Below are positions 1 to 11,491 of a stretch of 64,000 bases of DNA, in pieces; within the stretch, counting starts at the first letter, position 1; each line of letters opens with the position of its first letter. Under the pieces are notes generated by a model. The model did no database searches and was not told where the DNA came from. It worked only from the letters and a program-made list of their open reading frames with translations. The stretch spans positions 15,415,036 through 15,479,035 of the forward strand of contig NC_091237.1 of NCBI RefSeq assembly GCF_040958095.1, read 5' to 3'. Position numbers and translations under genes: made by a program. The DNA comes from Procambarus clarkii (Eukaryota; Arthropoda; Malacostraca; Decapoda; Cambaridae).

Positions 1-53
1 ATGCATTGTTTTATTTGGGAGAGAACTACCAGACAGCTGGAAGACTGTTAATC

Positions 54-55
<2 letters not shown>

Positions 56-121
<66 letters not shown>
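56..121. repeat. (TG)n microsatellite
   Basis: About 33 uninterrupted TG units. Confidence 0.98.
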
Positions 122-122
<1 letters not shown>

Positions 123-394
123 CGGGGGATAGACAGAAGGCGCTAAAAAAGAGACCTGTATTGTTGACATATATACCCTGAAAGTCCAAGAGAAATTAAT
201 GCAGTGGACATGGCTGCTTGACTTTATTCAAACAAATGCAAGGTGATGAGATGTGTGTGACAGGGAGTCAGAAAAAGAATATGTAAAATCAGACGAAACC
301 TCATGCCTTTCACAGGAAGGCATGCAGGTGACCATTCAAATGGTAAACCTGCAGAATACCTTAAGTATACCTCGAGTGAATTCTGGGAGTAGTT

Positions 395-520
395 CTACTC
401 CCCAAGCCCGGCCTGAGGCCAGGCTCGACTTTGTGATAACCTTGATCCAACAGGCCGTTGCTCAGAGCGGCCCGCAGGGCCCACCAATCCACCACAACCC
501 AGTTGTTCAACGTGTCAACG
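395..520 (-). repeat. Dispersed decapod-type repeat fragment
   Basis: Holds CAGGCCGTTGCTCAGAGCGG and CACCACAACCCAGTTG, wording I associate with a common decapod repeat. A weak 137-codon open frame runs across it but looks like a chance frame in a repeat. Bases 122-394 and 521-699 show nothing else recognisable. Confidence 0.4.
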
Positions 521-699
521 TGCCTAGTGTTCACGTTCACTTCTGTTCCAACAAATCTCCAGGACACCTGGACAAGGTTACCTCGGGGACAATAAACACT
601 ACATATTTTATCTCAGAAATAGAATATGAAGCTCCAGCGTGGAATCTCCACCCGAAAAACCACTAAGCAAAACTATATAAAGTACAGAGGATCCGCTAC

Positions 700-830
700 A
701 AAGACTGGTCCTTGAACTAAGAGGATTGAGCTGTGAGGACAGGCTGGGGGAATTACACTTCACCACGCTGGAAGAGTAGTAGGGAGAGAGGTGACATGAT
801 AACAATATATAAGATACTTATCAAGGCATT
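700..830 (+). pseudogene. LINE reverse transcriptase C-terminal remnant
   Basis: Translates to LELRGLSCEDRLGELHFTTL, then two stops, then RGDMITIYKIL. This follows the pattern near the C-terminus of several LINE polymerases (RL..L.L.TLE..R.RGD.I..YKI). It is short and broken. Bases 831-1235 hold only AC-rich low-complexity sequence. Confidence 0.55.
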
Positions 831-1235
831 CCTATTATAAGATGAAAGGGTAAGTGGAATTGACTAGATGAGGCTATTAACATACATAGTTCATATATAT
901 GTGTACACACACACACACATTGTGCGTGGCGTTGTTCATTATTCATCATTGTTCATCGTGATGTGTGACACACACACGCACTCACTCACTCTCTTCTACT
1001 CCATCACAACTAAAAAAAAAATATAGAATCTATTAACGTGCAACAAGAAGTTTCAATTGCTAGCGTTCAACAGGGAAACGACCTCAGCGTCCGCCCAAGA
1101 CAACGAAAATACCTCAGGGTTTCTCGTTATAATTTCGACAGCATATAATACTGGAACCAATATCCCGAACTCATCAAGGGACAGTACGCTGCTGCGTCAT
1201 CCACACCTCATTACAGCAGCCTATCTCTCCCTCTC

Positions 1236-1375
<140 letters not shown>

Positions 1376-1824
1376 TTAATGCAAGAGGCTACATCAAAAC
1401 TCGAAAGAATACGACGTCATATGTGACTTCACAACTTCATACACACTATATACACCGCAAAATCGTACCTCTTATTTTCGTTAGGTCAGGTCAGGTCAGG
1501 CGAGATTAAGTTAAAAGTTAAGTTTAAGTTAGATTAGGTTAGGCTACCTAACCTAATCATAATTACCCATTAATCGAATTTTCGTAATTACTTTCAAACA
1601 AATTTGGGGTAAAAGGGGCAAACGGGGTATAGGGGAAGAGGGGGAGTGGGGAAGGGGAAAATCGAAGGGGAGGGGAAAAAGAGCGAAGCATAGGGGATAG
1701 TAGGGGGAAGGAAACAAGGGGAAGGAGGGGGAGATAGGGGAAATGGGGGCGAAGGGGAAAGGAAAGGGGCAGAGTACAGAGTACAGTACAGAGTGTAAAG
1801 CGGAAAGGGTGATTGGGAGAGAGG

Positions 1825-1827
<3 letters not shown>

Positions 1828-1909
<82 letters not shown>
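1828..1909. repeat. (GA)n microsatellite in a purine-rich tract
   Basis: About 40 GA units inside a longer strand-asymmetric purine tract (roughly 1600-2050, rich in GGGGAA and GGAGAG). The Ser/Leu-rich frames on the other strand are products of this bias. Confidence 0.97.
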
Positions 1910-1910
<1 letters not shown>

Positions 1911-2049
1911 CTGAAGGGTGGAATGAGATGAGAAATGGAGAGTAGCGGAGAGGGGGAGAAAAAGTAAGGGAGAGCAAAGGGGAGAGAAAGTAAGGAAGAG
2001 TAGCGGAGAGAAAGTAAGGGAGAGTGTTGGAGGAGGGTAGAAGGAAGAA

Positions 2050-2560
2050 GTGGTATAAGAGTTGATGAAGGGAAGAAAGACCCGGGCACCGCCGGATACC
2101 CCATCCAGTTATACACATCACTAACCAAACCCAAGCTAATCCAGACGTTTCGAAAAAAATCGCAGTTCTCCGCTAATTCAACCCAGCCACTAATACCTTT
2201 CTCTTTCTTGTGTATTGTCATTATAGACGACACCCTCAAGATGCTATATGAACCTTGCATCATAGATACCATTAGTCTTCCAGAACATCAACAAAATTCA
2301 CGACATTTGTCCAGCTTTCGCCGTTCAAATGACGGTGCCGCCTCCTGTACGACAACGGGTGACAGCTGGCAGCGGCGAGCGTAATTCACGTATCCGTGCC
2401 AGCCGTACGAGAGAAACTATAAAAATTATACAGAGAGAAAAAGAAAGCATGCAGCCCAAGACTTTCCCTTCTCGTGCTCCTATGACGGGAAAATACAAGG
2501 AGGGAAATTTGAGAGTAGGCGCTGATTGCTCCCCCAGTTGTGGTTCAAATTAACACTAAA
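2050..2560. other. No recognised feature
   Basis: Mixed-composition DNA between the purine tract and a LINE 3' end. No gene or repeat with clear boundaries seen. Confidence 0.4.
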
Positions 2561-2906
2561 TTTACAAATGGAGGCTGCTGAACGCCATTATAAACAGACA
2601 GCATTGTAAAAACATAAATTACGGAAAGATCGTTAATGGAGGTGAAAGTTATGTACATATGGCCTATTTTGTTATCATTATAAGCATTATATACATTTTC
2701 TTCTGTCCTCCATGGACAGGGTGAGAGATTTGTCAAACATACAGTTCAGAGATTTATTGAACAATCAACCACAGAAGGTGATCGTAGTGCTTTTAAAATG
2801 TTAGGCTCAGCTACATACGTAAATACAAAGATATACAGATTTATAAATACATTAATGTGAATTTACAATGGTGAAATGTAATTCTGATCAGCTTCCACAT
2901 ATACTT

Positions 2907-2990
<84 letters not shown>

Positions 2991-3390
2991 TACACACATA
3001 CACACACATACATACACATATATTTGTCTCTTTTACTCTGACAGGGTGAGATAGTTGACAGAGAAACGAGTGTGCAGTTAAGAACTTAACCACTGAAGGT
3101 GATTAAGATGCTTTTACAAGCTCAGGTTATATAGTTACATTACATGGTTAATCTAGGGTACAAGTCCAATATATCATCAAGTGTTCCAGTACTCCTATAG
3201 TAGTTACAGAGTTCAGCATACATCAGCCCAGGAGGGCGAAAGTCAGTCAATATGGGACATTCTACCATATAATGTTCGAGTGCATCTTTTCTCTTTCACA
3301 AAGTTGACACATTGTGTACTCGACATTTGGTTTACTATGCAAGAGGACGAGTGTACCTATCAGTAAAGAGAGAACCCATCATCGATCAGT
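2560..3390 (-). mobile_element. LINE 3' end: ORF2 C-terminal remnant and 3' UTR
   Basis: Around 3160-3340 the minus strand encodes, with a frameshift and an upstream break, CQLCERE, HYMVECPILTDFRPPG and LDDILDLYP, a Cys/His C-terminal motif of LINE polymerases. Downstream the 3' UTR contains two diverged copies of a module with CTCACCCTGTC (near 2700-2800 and 3034-3130) separated by a TG/CA microsatellite. A related UTR piece is at 57880-58010. Confidence 0.6.
2910..2986. repeat. (CA)n microsatellite
   Basis: About 38 units, then degenerate CATA repeats to about 3022. Lies inside the LINE 3' UTR. Confidence 0.97.
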
Positions 3391-3422
3391 ACTTAAGGTA
3401 ACACAAATACTTGCTCACCTTT

Positions 3423-3640
3423 AAGAACTTAGGGGTTTAGTTCCTGAACCCATTTTATGACAAGCAGTTATCCACCTGGGAGTTAGACAGCTGCTACGGG
3501 CTGCTGCTTCCTGGGGGTGTGTAACAAAATCTAGACCTTGTCGAGGACCGGGCCGCGGGGACGCTAAGCCACGAAATCATCAAGATTTCGATGATCAAGA
3601 TCTTGATGATCAAGATCATCAAGAACACCCACAGGATAAG
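3423..3640 (+). mobile_element. tRNA-SINE family B, 3' part
   Basis: Contains CACCTGGGAGTTAGACAGCT, then CGGGCTGC.. and GACCGGGCCGCGGGGACGCT, as in the longer copy at 13588-13825. It ends in a GATCAA/CATCAAGA-type repeated tail at about 3570-3635. Confidence 0.6.
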
Positions 3641-3689
3641 TATTTACCAGAGGGCCACCGTCCCTAGTGGCACCGATGACGACAAGAGC

Positions 3690-3862
3690 CCGCCAGCTTG
3701 GCATAGTTCTCGGTTCATGCAGGTCAGCGTTCAATCCCCGACCGTCCAAGTGGTTGGGGACCATTTCTTCCCCCCCCCGTCCCATCACAAATCCTTATCC
3801 TGACCCCTTCCCAGTGCTATATAGTCGTAATGGCTTGGTGCTTTCCTCTCTGATAATTCCTT
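3690..3862 (+). mobile_element. tRNA-SINE family A copy
   Basis: tRNA-like head with GTTCATGCAGGTC and B-box-like CGTTCAATCCCCG, then CCAAGTGGTTGGGGACCATT and a body ending near CTGATAATTCC. Four further copies are in this window. Confidence 0.6.
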
Positions 3863-4070
3863 CCCTCCCTCCCCCTTGAACATTGTTCCTGGGAATTTTA
3901 TCCAGTTGAATTTTAAACCGAAGTATTGTCTTGACATTTACGGATTCGGCGGGTAGGCGGTTCCATGGGTTTATTACCCTATGCGTAAAAAGCATCTCCT
4001 GTTTTCTGTCCTACACCGTGACTTGTTGAACTTGAATTGAACTGTTGTCCCAGGAGACTACGTTACATTT
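3795..4070 (-). pseudogene. LINE polymerase C-terminal remnant
   Basis: On the minus strand MLFTHRVINPWNRLPAESV and LRFKIQLDKIP match the usual last segment of LINE polymerases (FF..RVV..WN.LP..V......FK..LD). Overlaps the end of the SINE above. A similar remnant is at 56690-56940. Confidence 0.6.
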
Positions 4071-4117
4071 GACCTTTTGAAGAAATAGACTGAATTAATG
4101 GCTTCCAATTTGTTCAG

Positions 4118-4290
4118 CATTTGAAGCAGCCCGTAACAGCTAACTCCCCAGGTACCTATTTACTGCTAGGTAACAGGGGCATCAGGGTGAAAGAAACCTT
4201 TTGCCCATTTGTCTCCGCCTCCACCGGGGATCGAACCCGGAACCTCAGGACTACGAATCCGAAGCGCTGTCCACCCAGCTGTCAGGTGAA
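4118..4290 (-). mobile_element. tRNA-SINE family B, with tRNA-like head
   Basis: On the minus strand: a head with CTGGGTGGACAGCGCTTCGG and B box GGGTTCGATCCCC, then ATGGGC, TTTCACC, TACCTAGCAGTAAATAGGTA and TTACGGGCTGC. The best-preserved head of this family here. Confidence 0.65.
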
Positions 4291-5440
4291 GTGACATTTA
4301 GTCCTACCTACCAAACCCTCGTTTGGTAGCAAGTCGACAATTGTACCAGAAGCTCAAGCGACCAAATATACGTGTAATAAACTGCCCTGAAATGTCGAAA
4401 TACGCAATAAAAAAATATTTTTTCGCTAAATAACGCATTTTTTGTAACGAAATGCATAATGTTGATTAAAAACTATGTATAACAGAATTCTTAACCATAT
4501 TAAAGCAGCTATGAATACAACAGTTATATTTTACAAAGTATGATTCAGAACTCATATTATACAGAATAAGAGTATAATACATCATAGGTATATTATACTG
4601 AAAGAGCGCATGATACTGCAGATATATTACGGAGCGAGAGTGTATCCCGGCAGCAAGCAGGGCACTGAGCTGACAAACCTGGTCCATTAGGGAGGGATTA
4701 CCTCAAGGGCTTCTCTCAGAGGCAGTGTTGTCCCTGGTCGACCAGGACGTGAGTCAATAACACGCGAATCTGGGTGAGTGCTTTCGGTACACACACAAGC
4801 ACCCACACACGCACGCACACACACAGCTCATTTGATTGGCGGTGGAGAGGCGGGGCCAAAGAGCCAGAGCACAACCCTTACAAGCACAACTAGGTGAGTT
4901 TCATATGAAGAGATTAAACGAGCTTAGTTTGCATTTTAATAAAGTTTGTGATGATATGATTGAAGTGAACAAATGAATAAAAGGACAAAATAGAGATATC
5001 AATAAAGTTAACTAAATCATAAAACAGAATACGTACAATGGATTTAAGTTGGATAAGTTTAGATTTAGGGAATATCTAGGTAAATATTGGTTTGGAAAAA
5101 GAGTGTTCATAAAACAAATTACCGGCTAACACAATAAAGGAGGGTAGAAATAGCCTAAGCTACTCTATCCCTTTGAGATGTATTTCTTTCTTATCTCAAT
5201 AAACATACTTGAACATAATACAGACATGGAATTACTGAATTATTACGAGTTACACAGGTGTGAATGAATTTGGGTGGATATAAATAGACCATCTGCAGTT
5301 TCATTAATTCCTACGTTCTCATCCCTACATAATATACATGGTAACAACAGATAAAACGAAGACAGTTATGACGATTGAACCCTAAAAGAAAATTAATATT
5401 ATTATATTATGTGTTTTAGGAAGAATATAATGCGAACACC
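4291..5440. other. No gene seen; short repeat tail
   Basis: AT-rich. Near 5140-5215 a tail reads AGAAATAGCCTAAGCTACTC, then TTTGAGATGTATTT and CTCAATAAACATACTTGAAC. Related words occur near 15885-15950 and 57475-57515, so it is probably the 3' tail of an interspersed element. Confidence 0.45.
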
Positions 5441-5449
5441 TCAAGACAG

Positions 5450-5740
5450 GGTCCGGGCGGTCGGCCGGACTCGCCAGCGAAAACAAATGAATTCAAGAGT
5501 GAAAGCGTTACTAGCCACGAGTGCCGGGGAACGGCGTGCTTGCCACACAGGTGCTCCCGCCAGGTGGGACGGGGGCTGACCAAGCCCGCCGGAGGCCGCT
5601 AGTGTTGACTATGGTGATCAAGTTCACGGTAATCCACCAAGAGGAGCGGCCCGTCATGCTTGGTGGTCACGCTCTTCACAGCGATCTCCTGATTTTGTCT
5701 TGTGGAATCAAGTACGCTGATGAGTCCCAGTGGTACCCCC
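5450..5740 (-). pseudogene. CpG-rich possible gene fragment
   Basis: On the minus strand a frame reads ISVLDSTRQNQEIAVKSVTT and then LLLVDYRELDHHSQH, followed by a stop and then about 50 more open codons. The EIAVKSV word resembles the lysine strand of protein kinases, but no glycine loop or catalytic motif is visible. High CpG marks it off from its AT-rich surroundings. Function unknown. Confidence 0.25.
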
Positions 5741-5850
5741 CACGTAGGGATGCCCAGTGGTACCCCCACGTGGTCATGCCCCGTGGTACCCCCAGTGGTA
5801 CCCCCACGTAGGGATGCTCAGTGGCACAGAGCAGTGATGCCCAGTGATGC
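5720..5850. repeat. Short degenerate tandem repeat
   Basis: Roughly 25-bp units around CAGTGGTACCCCCACGTAGG, about four or five copies. Confidence 0.7.
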
Positions 5851-6439
5851 TTCACTGGTCTACGCCAAGCGTTGCGTTGAACAATAAACTATCACCAGAA
5901 CACTGGGGTTACTGGTATATGTGCTGTGTGTATTAGTAGATGTATACAATGTACATTTCTTAGTTACAAATTCTCCACCGTATCATATGTCAAATGTATG
6001 TACTTTTGTGTAAATAAATTATTATTACTATTATCAACAGGAGATGGAGTTCTATGACAAAAAGTAACTTCCAGTAGGTTCATAGAATTACAACACTCAG
6101 TCTATCTCTCAGTCTCGTCTTCTCATTCAATCAATAGAGAGTGAACATTGTCGCTGAGTTATATGAGGCTACTCATCGGTCGCCTCTGTCAGATGTGACG
6201 CTGGGTCATGGTAGATTGTTCACGAAGGGGAACAATCCTTCTGGAGAGCTGGAACTCTAATGGAATAGGTACTCTAATGCACCGGAAAGCAATGGAACAG
6301 ATAATCTGGATAATCTGATGGACCTGAAACTCTGATGGAGTGGATACTCTGATGGACCGGAAACGCAAAACGAAATAGTGACACTAAATATTAAATTTGT
6401 AAAATAGTAAATCACATTGTCGGGGACAGGAAGCTTGTA

Positions 6440-6640
6440 TTTATTCTTATCGAGGTCCCTCTAGGCCAACTGATGGGTCGCCTCCAGGATGCAACCCACA
6501 ACAGTTGCTATATCTCAGGGGTACTTATTTCACTGCTAGGATAAACAGAGGCATCAGGTGAAACAAACAAACCATTCTCTGTCTCGTCCGGCAATTGAAC
6601 CCTTCGAGTGTGGGCCGAGGACGTAGACAACTATGCTACT
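6440..6640 (-). mobile_element. tRNA-SINE family B copy
   Basis: Holds CCAGGATGCAACCCACAACA, ACTGCTAGGATAAACAG and AGGCATCAGG in the antisense order typical of this family, and a decayed B box (GGCAATTGAACCC). Bases 5900-6440 before it hold only AT-rich DNA and short repeats of TCTGATGGA. Confidence 0.55.
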
Positions 6641-6810
6641 AGAATACATACTGAATATCAGGGGGGGGGGGTTGTTTCACATTGTTTTGTGGTCAAGTAA
6701 GAGTGAGAGTTTTGTGGCAACACGACCGGGTTTCTTGGTCAGTGGTCCGCGGCCGTCGAAAATTAAGTGACATGACCACAGTGAGTAAGTCTCTACTTTC
6801 CACCCTTCTG

Positions 6811-6959
6811 CTGTGTGAGGTGTGGGTGGTGAGGCTACCTCCCCTTGTGTGAGGTGTGGGTGGTGAGGCTACCTCCCCTTGTGTGAGGTGTGGGTGGTGA
6901 GGCTACCTCCCCTTGTGTGAGGTGTGGGTGGTGAGGCTACCTCCCCTTGTGTGAGGTGT
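6811..6959. repeat. 34-bp minisatellite split by the BEL element
   Basis: Units containing GTGTGAGGTGTGGGTGGTGA then GGCTACCTCCCC start at 6811, 6845, 6879, 6913 and 6947. The fifth is cut at 6959 by the BEL insertion and its remainder continues at 12493-12526. Confidence 0.9.
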
Positions 6960-7960
6960 TGTGGGAACCGACCTGTGAGATTTATATTTATTTAATTTAT
7001 ATGAATTTATATTTACGTTAATTTATATACTTCGATAGCAATTTGTATAATGATAAGTGGACTGTATTTCTGCAATAATCTCATAATCTCACAAATCGAT
7101 CCTCTACACATTAGGGGGGTTTATATTACACATATGCAGCCAATCAAATTACAGTAATAGCTACATACATTGATGAGGTTCCTTCTCTTATAGTACAGCA
7201 GGTTAGTCCACCAGGTATAACTAGAGTGTAGACACCAAATTATCCTCTTTGAGGTAGCTTCTATCACCCAGTAACTGGTGCACATAATCTTGCATCCTCG
7301 TCTTGACCTGTCAAAAGTGCGCTAGCTGTGAAGCCAGAATCCTATATATGACAAGCTATATCAGAGAAAACACTATACAGTACATGGAACATTAAAGACC
7401 TGGCTTAATTACCTTTAGTATGAGGCGATTTCGCGTTCTAACCGGCTAACCCTATATCCTGACATTAATGGCCATAAATGAATGATAAACGGGTTTCGGA
7501 TAGACACTTAACTTGTATTTGTAGACAGCGTGTTGACAATGGTACACCTTTGGGTTCCATAACACTACGTCCAAGTAAATTTAACAGGAGCCGAATTTGC
7601 TCCCGTGTGAGCCTCTGGTCTCAATAAACAACAATACAATGGCTGCCCTCCTTCCTCACTCACGCCTGGCCTACTTTGTCCAGATTTCAGAAAGTGATAG
7701 AAGGGTCACATTTACTCTACTTTAATATTGATAATTAAGTTAATTTATATAAGATGTTTTTATGATGGTAAAGTCCAAAGACTAATGTATTTAAGAACAA
7801 TTCCCACCATAATAGGTGGTGAATTATAATAGTATGTGGTGATGATATCCCGTTTTCTTTAGATGGTAATTCCACTACAAGTTACGTTTTCTATGGGTAA
7901 CTTGTTGGTAATACAGTTATTATCTGTATGATATATTAAATGGTGTCGGATTTTCCGACA
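6960..7960 (-). repeat. 3' LTR of the BEL/Pao element
   Basis: 1001 bp, same sequence as the copy at 11492-12492. Its minus-strand start, at 7960, follows a short purine tract. Confidence 0.93.
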
Positions 7961-7974
7961 TAATTCCCCAGGGG
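7961..7974 (-). other. Putative polypurine tract
   Basis: Directly before the 3' LTR the minus strand reads CCTGGGGAATTA. The purine run is short (GGGGAA), but it is in the expected place. Confidence 0.4.
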
Positions 7975-8656
7975 CTGCTCACGGGTCGAAGTCCTAATTA
8001 GAACAGACGAACACCGATACTCCTCCTTCGGATTATTAGATTAATTTGATGTTAGTTGTTAGTAATCACACATTTGTGTGTCTGTTCGTACAGGACGGAT
8101 GTCCCGTACTAGAGTTGCAGGGGTTAGAAGTCTAATGCAATTTCATTTCCCTGTCAACTCTTGAAAGGCTAATATTCAAGCCTTATTACATATTATTTAA
8201 CCCAGAAGACTGAATGTGATCAAGTACTACAGTCAAGTATGATTCAGGGACTGCAGTGAGATCAGTGACATTAGATATAACTTGAAGTTTGTTCAAGTAA
8301 CTGGTCACTGATATATAAACACTGAGGCCCATGGAATACATCTTGATTAAATAATAAATGTATCAAATCAGTCATCAGACTTATTGGGGTTTAATTTAGT
8401 TAATTGATTCAGAAGATTGAATAGCTCATCATTAAAGTAAAGTATGGTTCTGAGACTGCAGTGGGTTCAGTGACATTGGTCGCAGTGACTTGTAGCTGTT
8501 TTAGGCTACTGTTCACTGATTTGCCACTGAGGCCTCATGAACTCATCTTCAGCTTCAAATGATGATACTAACATCAACCTCTGTTACTATAGTCAGCTGT
8601 AATCTCCTTAGTATAATGCTACTGGAGAAATATAATCAGCTGACAAATTTAGATTT
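7975..8656 (-). other. BEL element interior after the ORF, diverged tandem duplication
   Basis: The place where pol would normally lie. Instead there are two diverged copies of a unit of about 190 bp (near 8200-8395 and 8399-8565), sharing GGACTGCAGTG-like and CACTGAGGCC-like words. No reverse transcriptase or integrase motifs were seen. Confidence 0.5.
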
Positions 8657-10549
8657 CTACTGGTATTGTTTATCTGCAGGCATAGGTCTCCTCAGGCTTG
8701 ATACTGGGCCTGAGATTAATTTACCTCCTGCAGAGTTTAACATGGTTATACCCTGATATTTAGTAGGGCTACCGATGAATCGATGGCAATAGTCTGTCCC
8801 TACAAGGAGACCGAAGTCGGTGAGGTGATCAGACTTAATATTATCTGCCAATTTTATTCCTCTATTTCTCAGGAATTTGGCTGTTGCTCTCAGACCTTGA
8901 ACTTGTAGGTCTACTGGTATTTTGTCCACCACAATGGCTTGTACTCGACAGACGTACCTGCCTAAGCGTACTGATGGTTGTACCACCTGGTAGACTTGAG
9001 GTCCTGCATCTGTTACAAACCCTGAGATGTTGAATGACATCTGGGCTACAGGCCTTAATTGTAATTCATCTGCCAACCTTTTAGTGATGTATGTTCTTTG
9101 GGATCCTTGGTCAAACAACCCACGGGTATGGACCTTGGCCCTCTTATTCAGGATGGTAATTTGGGCAGTAGGCAAAGTCGTATTACCTTTAGACTTTGCC
9201 GATTGGGCACTCTTTGTTTGTTGCACCTTGCAGTACTGTACTGTGGTGGGAATGCTATCTTCCACCTTGGGGTTTGGAGACGTTGTTTTGGTGTCTCTGC
9301 ACAATGCTGCATGGTGCTGACCTGTGTTACACCTATTACAGGTGTGTAATTGGGTATCACAATCCTTGATGTTATGTTTCCTGAGGCACCTCGTGCAATG
9401 TTGCAAATCTTTGAGTCGCTCAACACGGGCGTCACTATCAGGAAAATTAGAGCAGTGGTACATTGAATGTTTCTCATTGCAGAACAAACACGTTCCATAG
9501 CTTCCAGTACCCTTTGGTGTTGAATTAGATTGTCTAGATTGATTTGGAGTACCTTTGGTACTCTGTGGTTTACTATTATTGGTTTCTGAGGGTTTACTTG
9601 GTGGTTTTAATTTGTCATGTGTTCGTAATTGATGAACTACTGACTTTAAACCTTCAGATATTTCATTCATGGATAAGATACTTTTATTGTAATGAGCACT
9701 CATTTGTCTCAATATGTCCCTAGGTATTTTCTCCTGGACAATTATTTTCAAGACCCACTCAGCCCCGTTTGTATCTGCTGTCAGGCTGAGGGCATTGATC
9801 AATGATTCTACCTCCAGCTTGAAGACTTGGAGTGAATCAGCTGAAGCCTCCGGTGGGGGTAAATGCAACAGCTCATGAACTAAATGTGATGTTCTTACTT
9901 CTGGATCAGCATAATTATCCTTGAGGAGTTTTACTGCCAGATCATAGCCGTCATTAGTTAATCTCAGATGGGATACTACTGTTTTAGCCTCACCTGATAA
10001 TTGGCCTTGCAAATAAGAGAATTTACTACTCTTTGGTAAAGATTGTTTTGAGTCTACAAGGTCAACGAATTTGTTCCAAAATTCGTCCCAATCTTCCTCA
10101 TCTTTTCCTGAGAAAGTGGGTAAATTAATTGGAGGGAGTCGAGCTTCTGCTTGACTCGTATTAGATGCAACTGTTGTTGTTGTTGCTGTTGCCTTGTTCT
10201 GGGCAATTAATTTGACATAAGGCTGTAACGTGGCCTGAGTGTGATCTTCATAATTCGCAAGATCAACCATAATGTCGTCTATTTCTGTTTCTGATAAATT
10301 AGTGTTGGCAAGTTCAGCCACATATGTTGCTATTTGACATTTGATTTGCTCAAATTTACCTGCAGCTGCTTGATAATAGCTTTCCAGGTCAGCATAATCA
10401 ACTGTTGATTGTTGTGACAAATCTTCACATTTCTTGATCTGTCTTGTTAAGTGGCCTTTAAGACCTGCAAGGGTTCTTTTCATTCTCCCTGCATTATCCA
10501 TACTGGCTCGTTGGTGAAGCCTTGTGGGACTTGTACTTGGGCTGCTCAT
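8657..10549 (-). CDS. BEL/Pao gag-protease polyprotein
   Basis: 630 residues from the first ATG (an open frame runs four codons farther up without ATG). Order seen: a coiled, charged N-terminal part; a DUF1759-like gag region at about residues 140-290 with LPTFSGKDEEDWDEFW; a Ser/Pro/Thr-rich linker; three CCHC zinc knuckles at about residues 354-417 (CLFC..H..C, CTRC..H..C, CNRC..H..C); a DUF1758-like retropepsin at about 465-600 with DQGSQ at the active site. It stops soon after the LISGPV motif, where full elements continue into reverse transcriptase. Full BEL polyproteins are usually more than twice this length. The frame is intact, so capsid and protease could be made, while copying would need trans help. 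Confidence 0.9.
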   Translation of the reverse strand: MSSPSTSPTRLHQRASMDNAGRMKRTLAGLKGHLTRQIKKCEDLSQQSTVDYADLESYYQAAAGKFEQIKCQIATYVAELANTNLSETEIDDIMVDLANYEDHTQATLQPYVKLIAQNKATATTTTVASNTSQAEARLPPINLPTFSGKDEEDWDEFWNKFVDLVDSKQSLPKSSKFSYLQGQLSGEAKTVVSHLRLTNDGYDLAVKLLKDNYADPEVRTSHLVHELLHLPPPEASADSLQVFKLEVESLINALSLTADTNGAEWVLKIIVQEKIPRDILRQMSAHYNKSILSMNEISEGLKSVVHQLRTHDKLKPPSKPSETNNSKPQSTKGTPNQSRQSNSTPKGTGSYGTCLFCNEKHSMYHCSNFPDSDARVERLKDLQHCTRCLRKHNIKDCDTQLHTCNRCNTGQHHAALCRDTKTTSPNPKVEDSIPTTVQYCKVQQTKSAQSAKSKGNTTLPTAQITILNKRAKVHTRGLFDQGSQRTYITKRLADELQLRPVAQMSFNISGFVTDAGPQVYQVVQPSVRLGRYVCRVQAIVVDKIPVDLQVQGLRATAKFLRNRGIKLADNIKSDHLTDFGLLVGTDYCHRFIGSPTKYQGITMLNSAGGKLISGPVSSLRRPMPADKQYQ

Positions 10550-11468
10550 AATACTGAACAAACACTAATGGTAGCCTAGGGTAAATTCTGAACTCACTAG
10601 GCAATAATCCTACCTCTACTAGAGGTTAGCACTTAAAATTAATACACATTATATATATACAATCATCCACACTAATGATTTGAGTGATAAACCAGTGTCA
10701 CTGGAAGTACCTTTAGGTTAGCTCTTCTATATCACCCTAGGATGGTAGAGACACTAATTAATCACTCAAAGGTGTAATGATCATAAGTAAATTATTATAT
10801 ATACAACTCAATTCGAGTTGATAAAATTACACCCAAAATAGGGTCTGGACCATTCATTAATGGTGTTAGGTTGTTCAATATAGTACAACTGACTATTGTA
10901 ATAATGGGACTAGGATGAACAATAATAGTTCAACTAGTCATATCCTACCCTGTTGTGGGTTGGCAATTAGTAAATATTATACTATGATCACTAGTGCAAT
11001 ATATATTAAATAATTCTCTATTTGGAGAAATAATATACACAATTATTGATAATAGCCTCTTAATTAGCCTCTATGAAACTTCTAATATTATCTAGAAGTA
11101 TTAAATGTTATTAGTGACCTCGCGAAATAAAGTCCACAAAATTCGTGGATAATCTCTCGCGAAATGTAACACCACGAAATCCGTGAACAATCTCGCGAAG
11201 ACACAGTCACTAGTTTGGCTGGATTCTATATTAGCGCTGTCATTTCACGAAATAACACGCCACCAAATATCTGTGGGTGTGCATGAAACCGCTGACGAAG
11301 GCTGAACTGGGCTGAGGGAGGCTCCTGAGCTCCCACGAGGCTTCGCCGCTGTCTTTGACTGGCTGGCCTTTGTTTAAATAACACTGCACTAGTATATTTA
11401 ATGAATCCACTGGATAACTGGTTCATCCGGTACTAAGATGACCAAATGTGGGTTCAAAGGACCGAATA
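10550..11468 (-). other. BEL element 5' leader
   Basis: About 0.9 kb, AT-rich, between primer site and gag ATG. No coding frame seen. The part at about 11116-11215 (plus strand) carries several short direct repeats around CGCGAAAT and CACGAAAT, a possible structured leader. Confidence 0.5.
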
Positions 11469-11486
11469 ATCCGGTTCGAAGGACCA
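11469..11486 (-). other. Primer binding site, tRNA-Tyr-like
   Basis: Five bases inside the 5' LTR, the minus strand reads TGGTCCTTCGAACCGGAT. Its complement matches, with about two mismatches, the 3' end I know for eukaryotic tRNA-Tyr (acceptor strand TCGAAGG then ACCA). The tRNA comparison is from memory. Confidence 0.6.
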
Positions 11487-11491
11487 AATAA

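Noticed and set aside
253-666. 137-residue frame near the left end
   Set aside because: Begins with GTG rather than ATG, overlaps a dispersed repeat, and shows no domain or splice context.
1553-2272. Ser/Leu-rich frames of 239 and 175 residues
   Set aside because: Created by the GA microsatellite and adjoining purine tract.
9027-9498. Plus- and minus-strand frames within 9027-9498
   Set aside because: Shadows of the BEL gag-protease frame.
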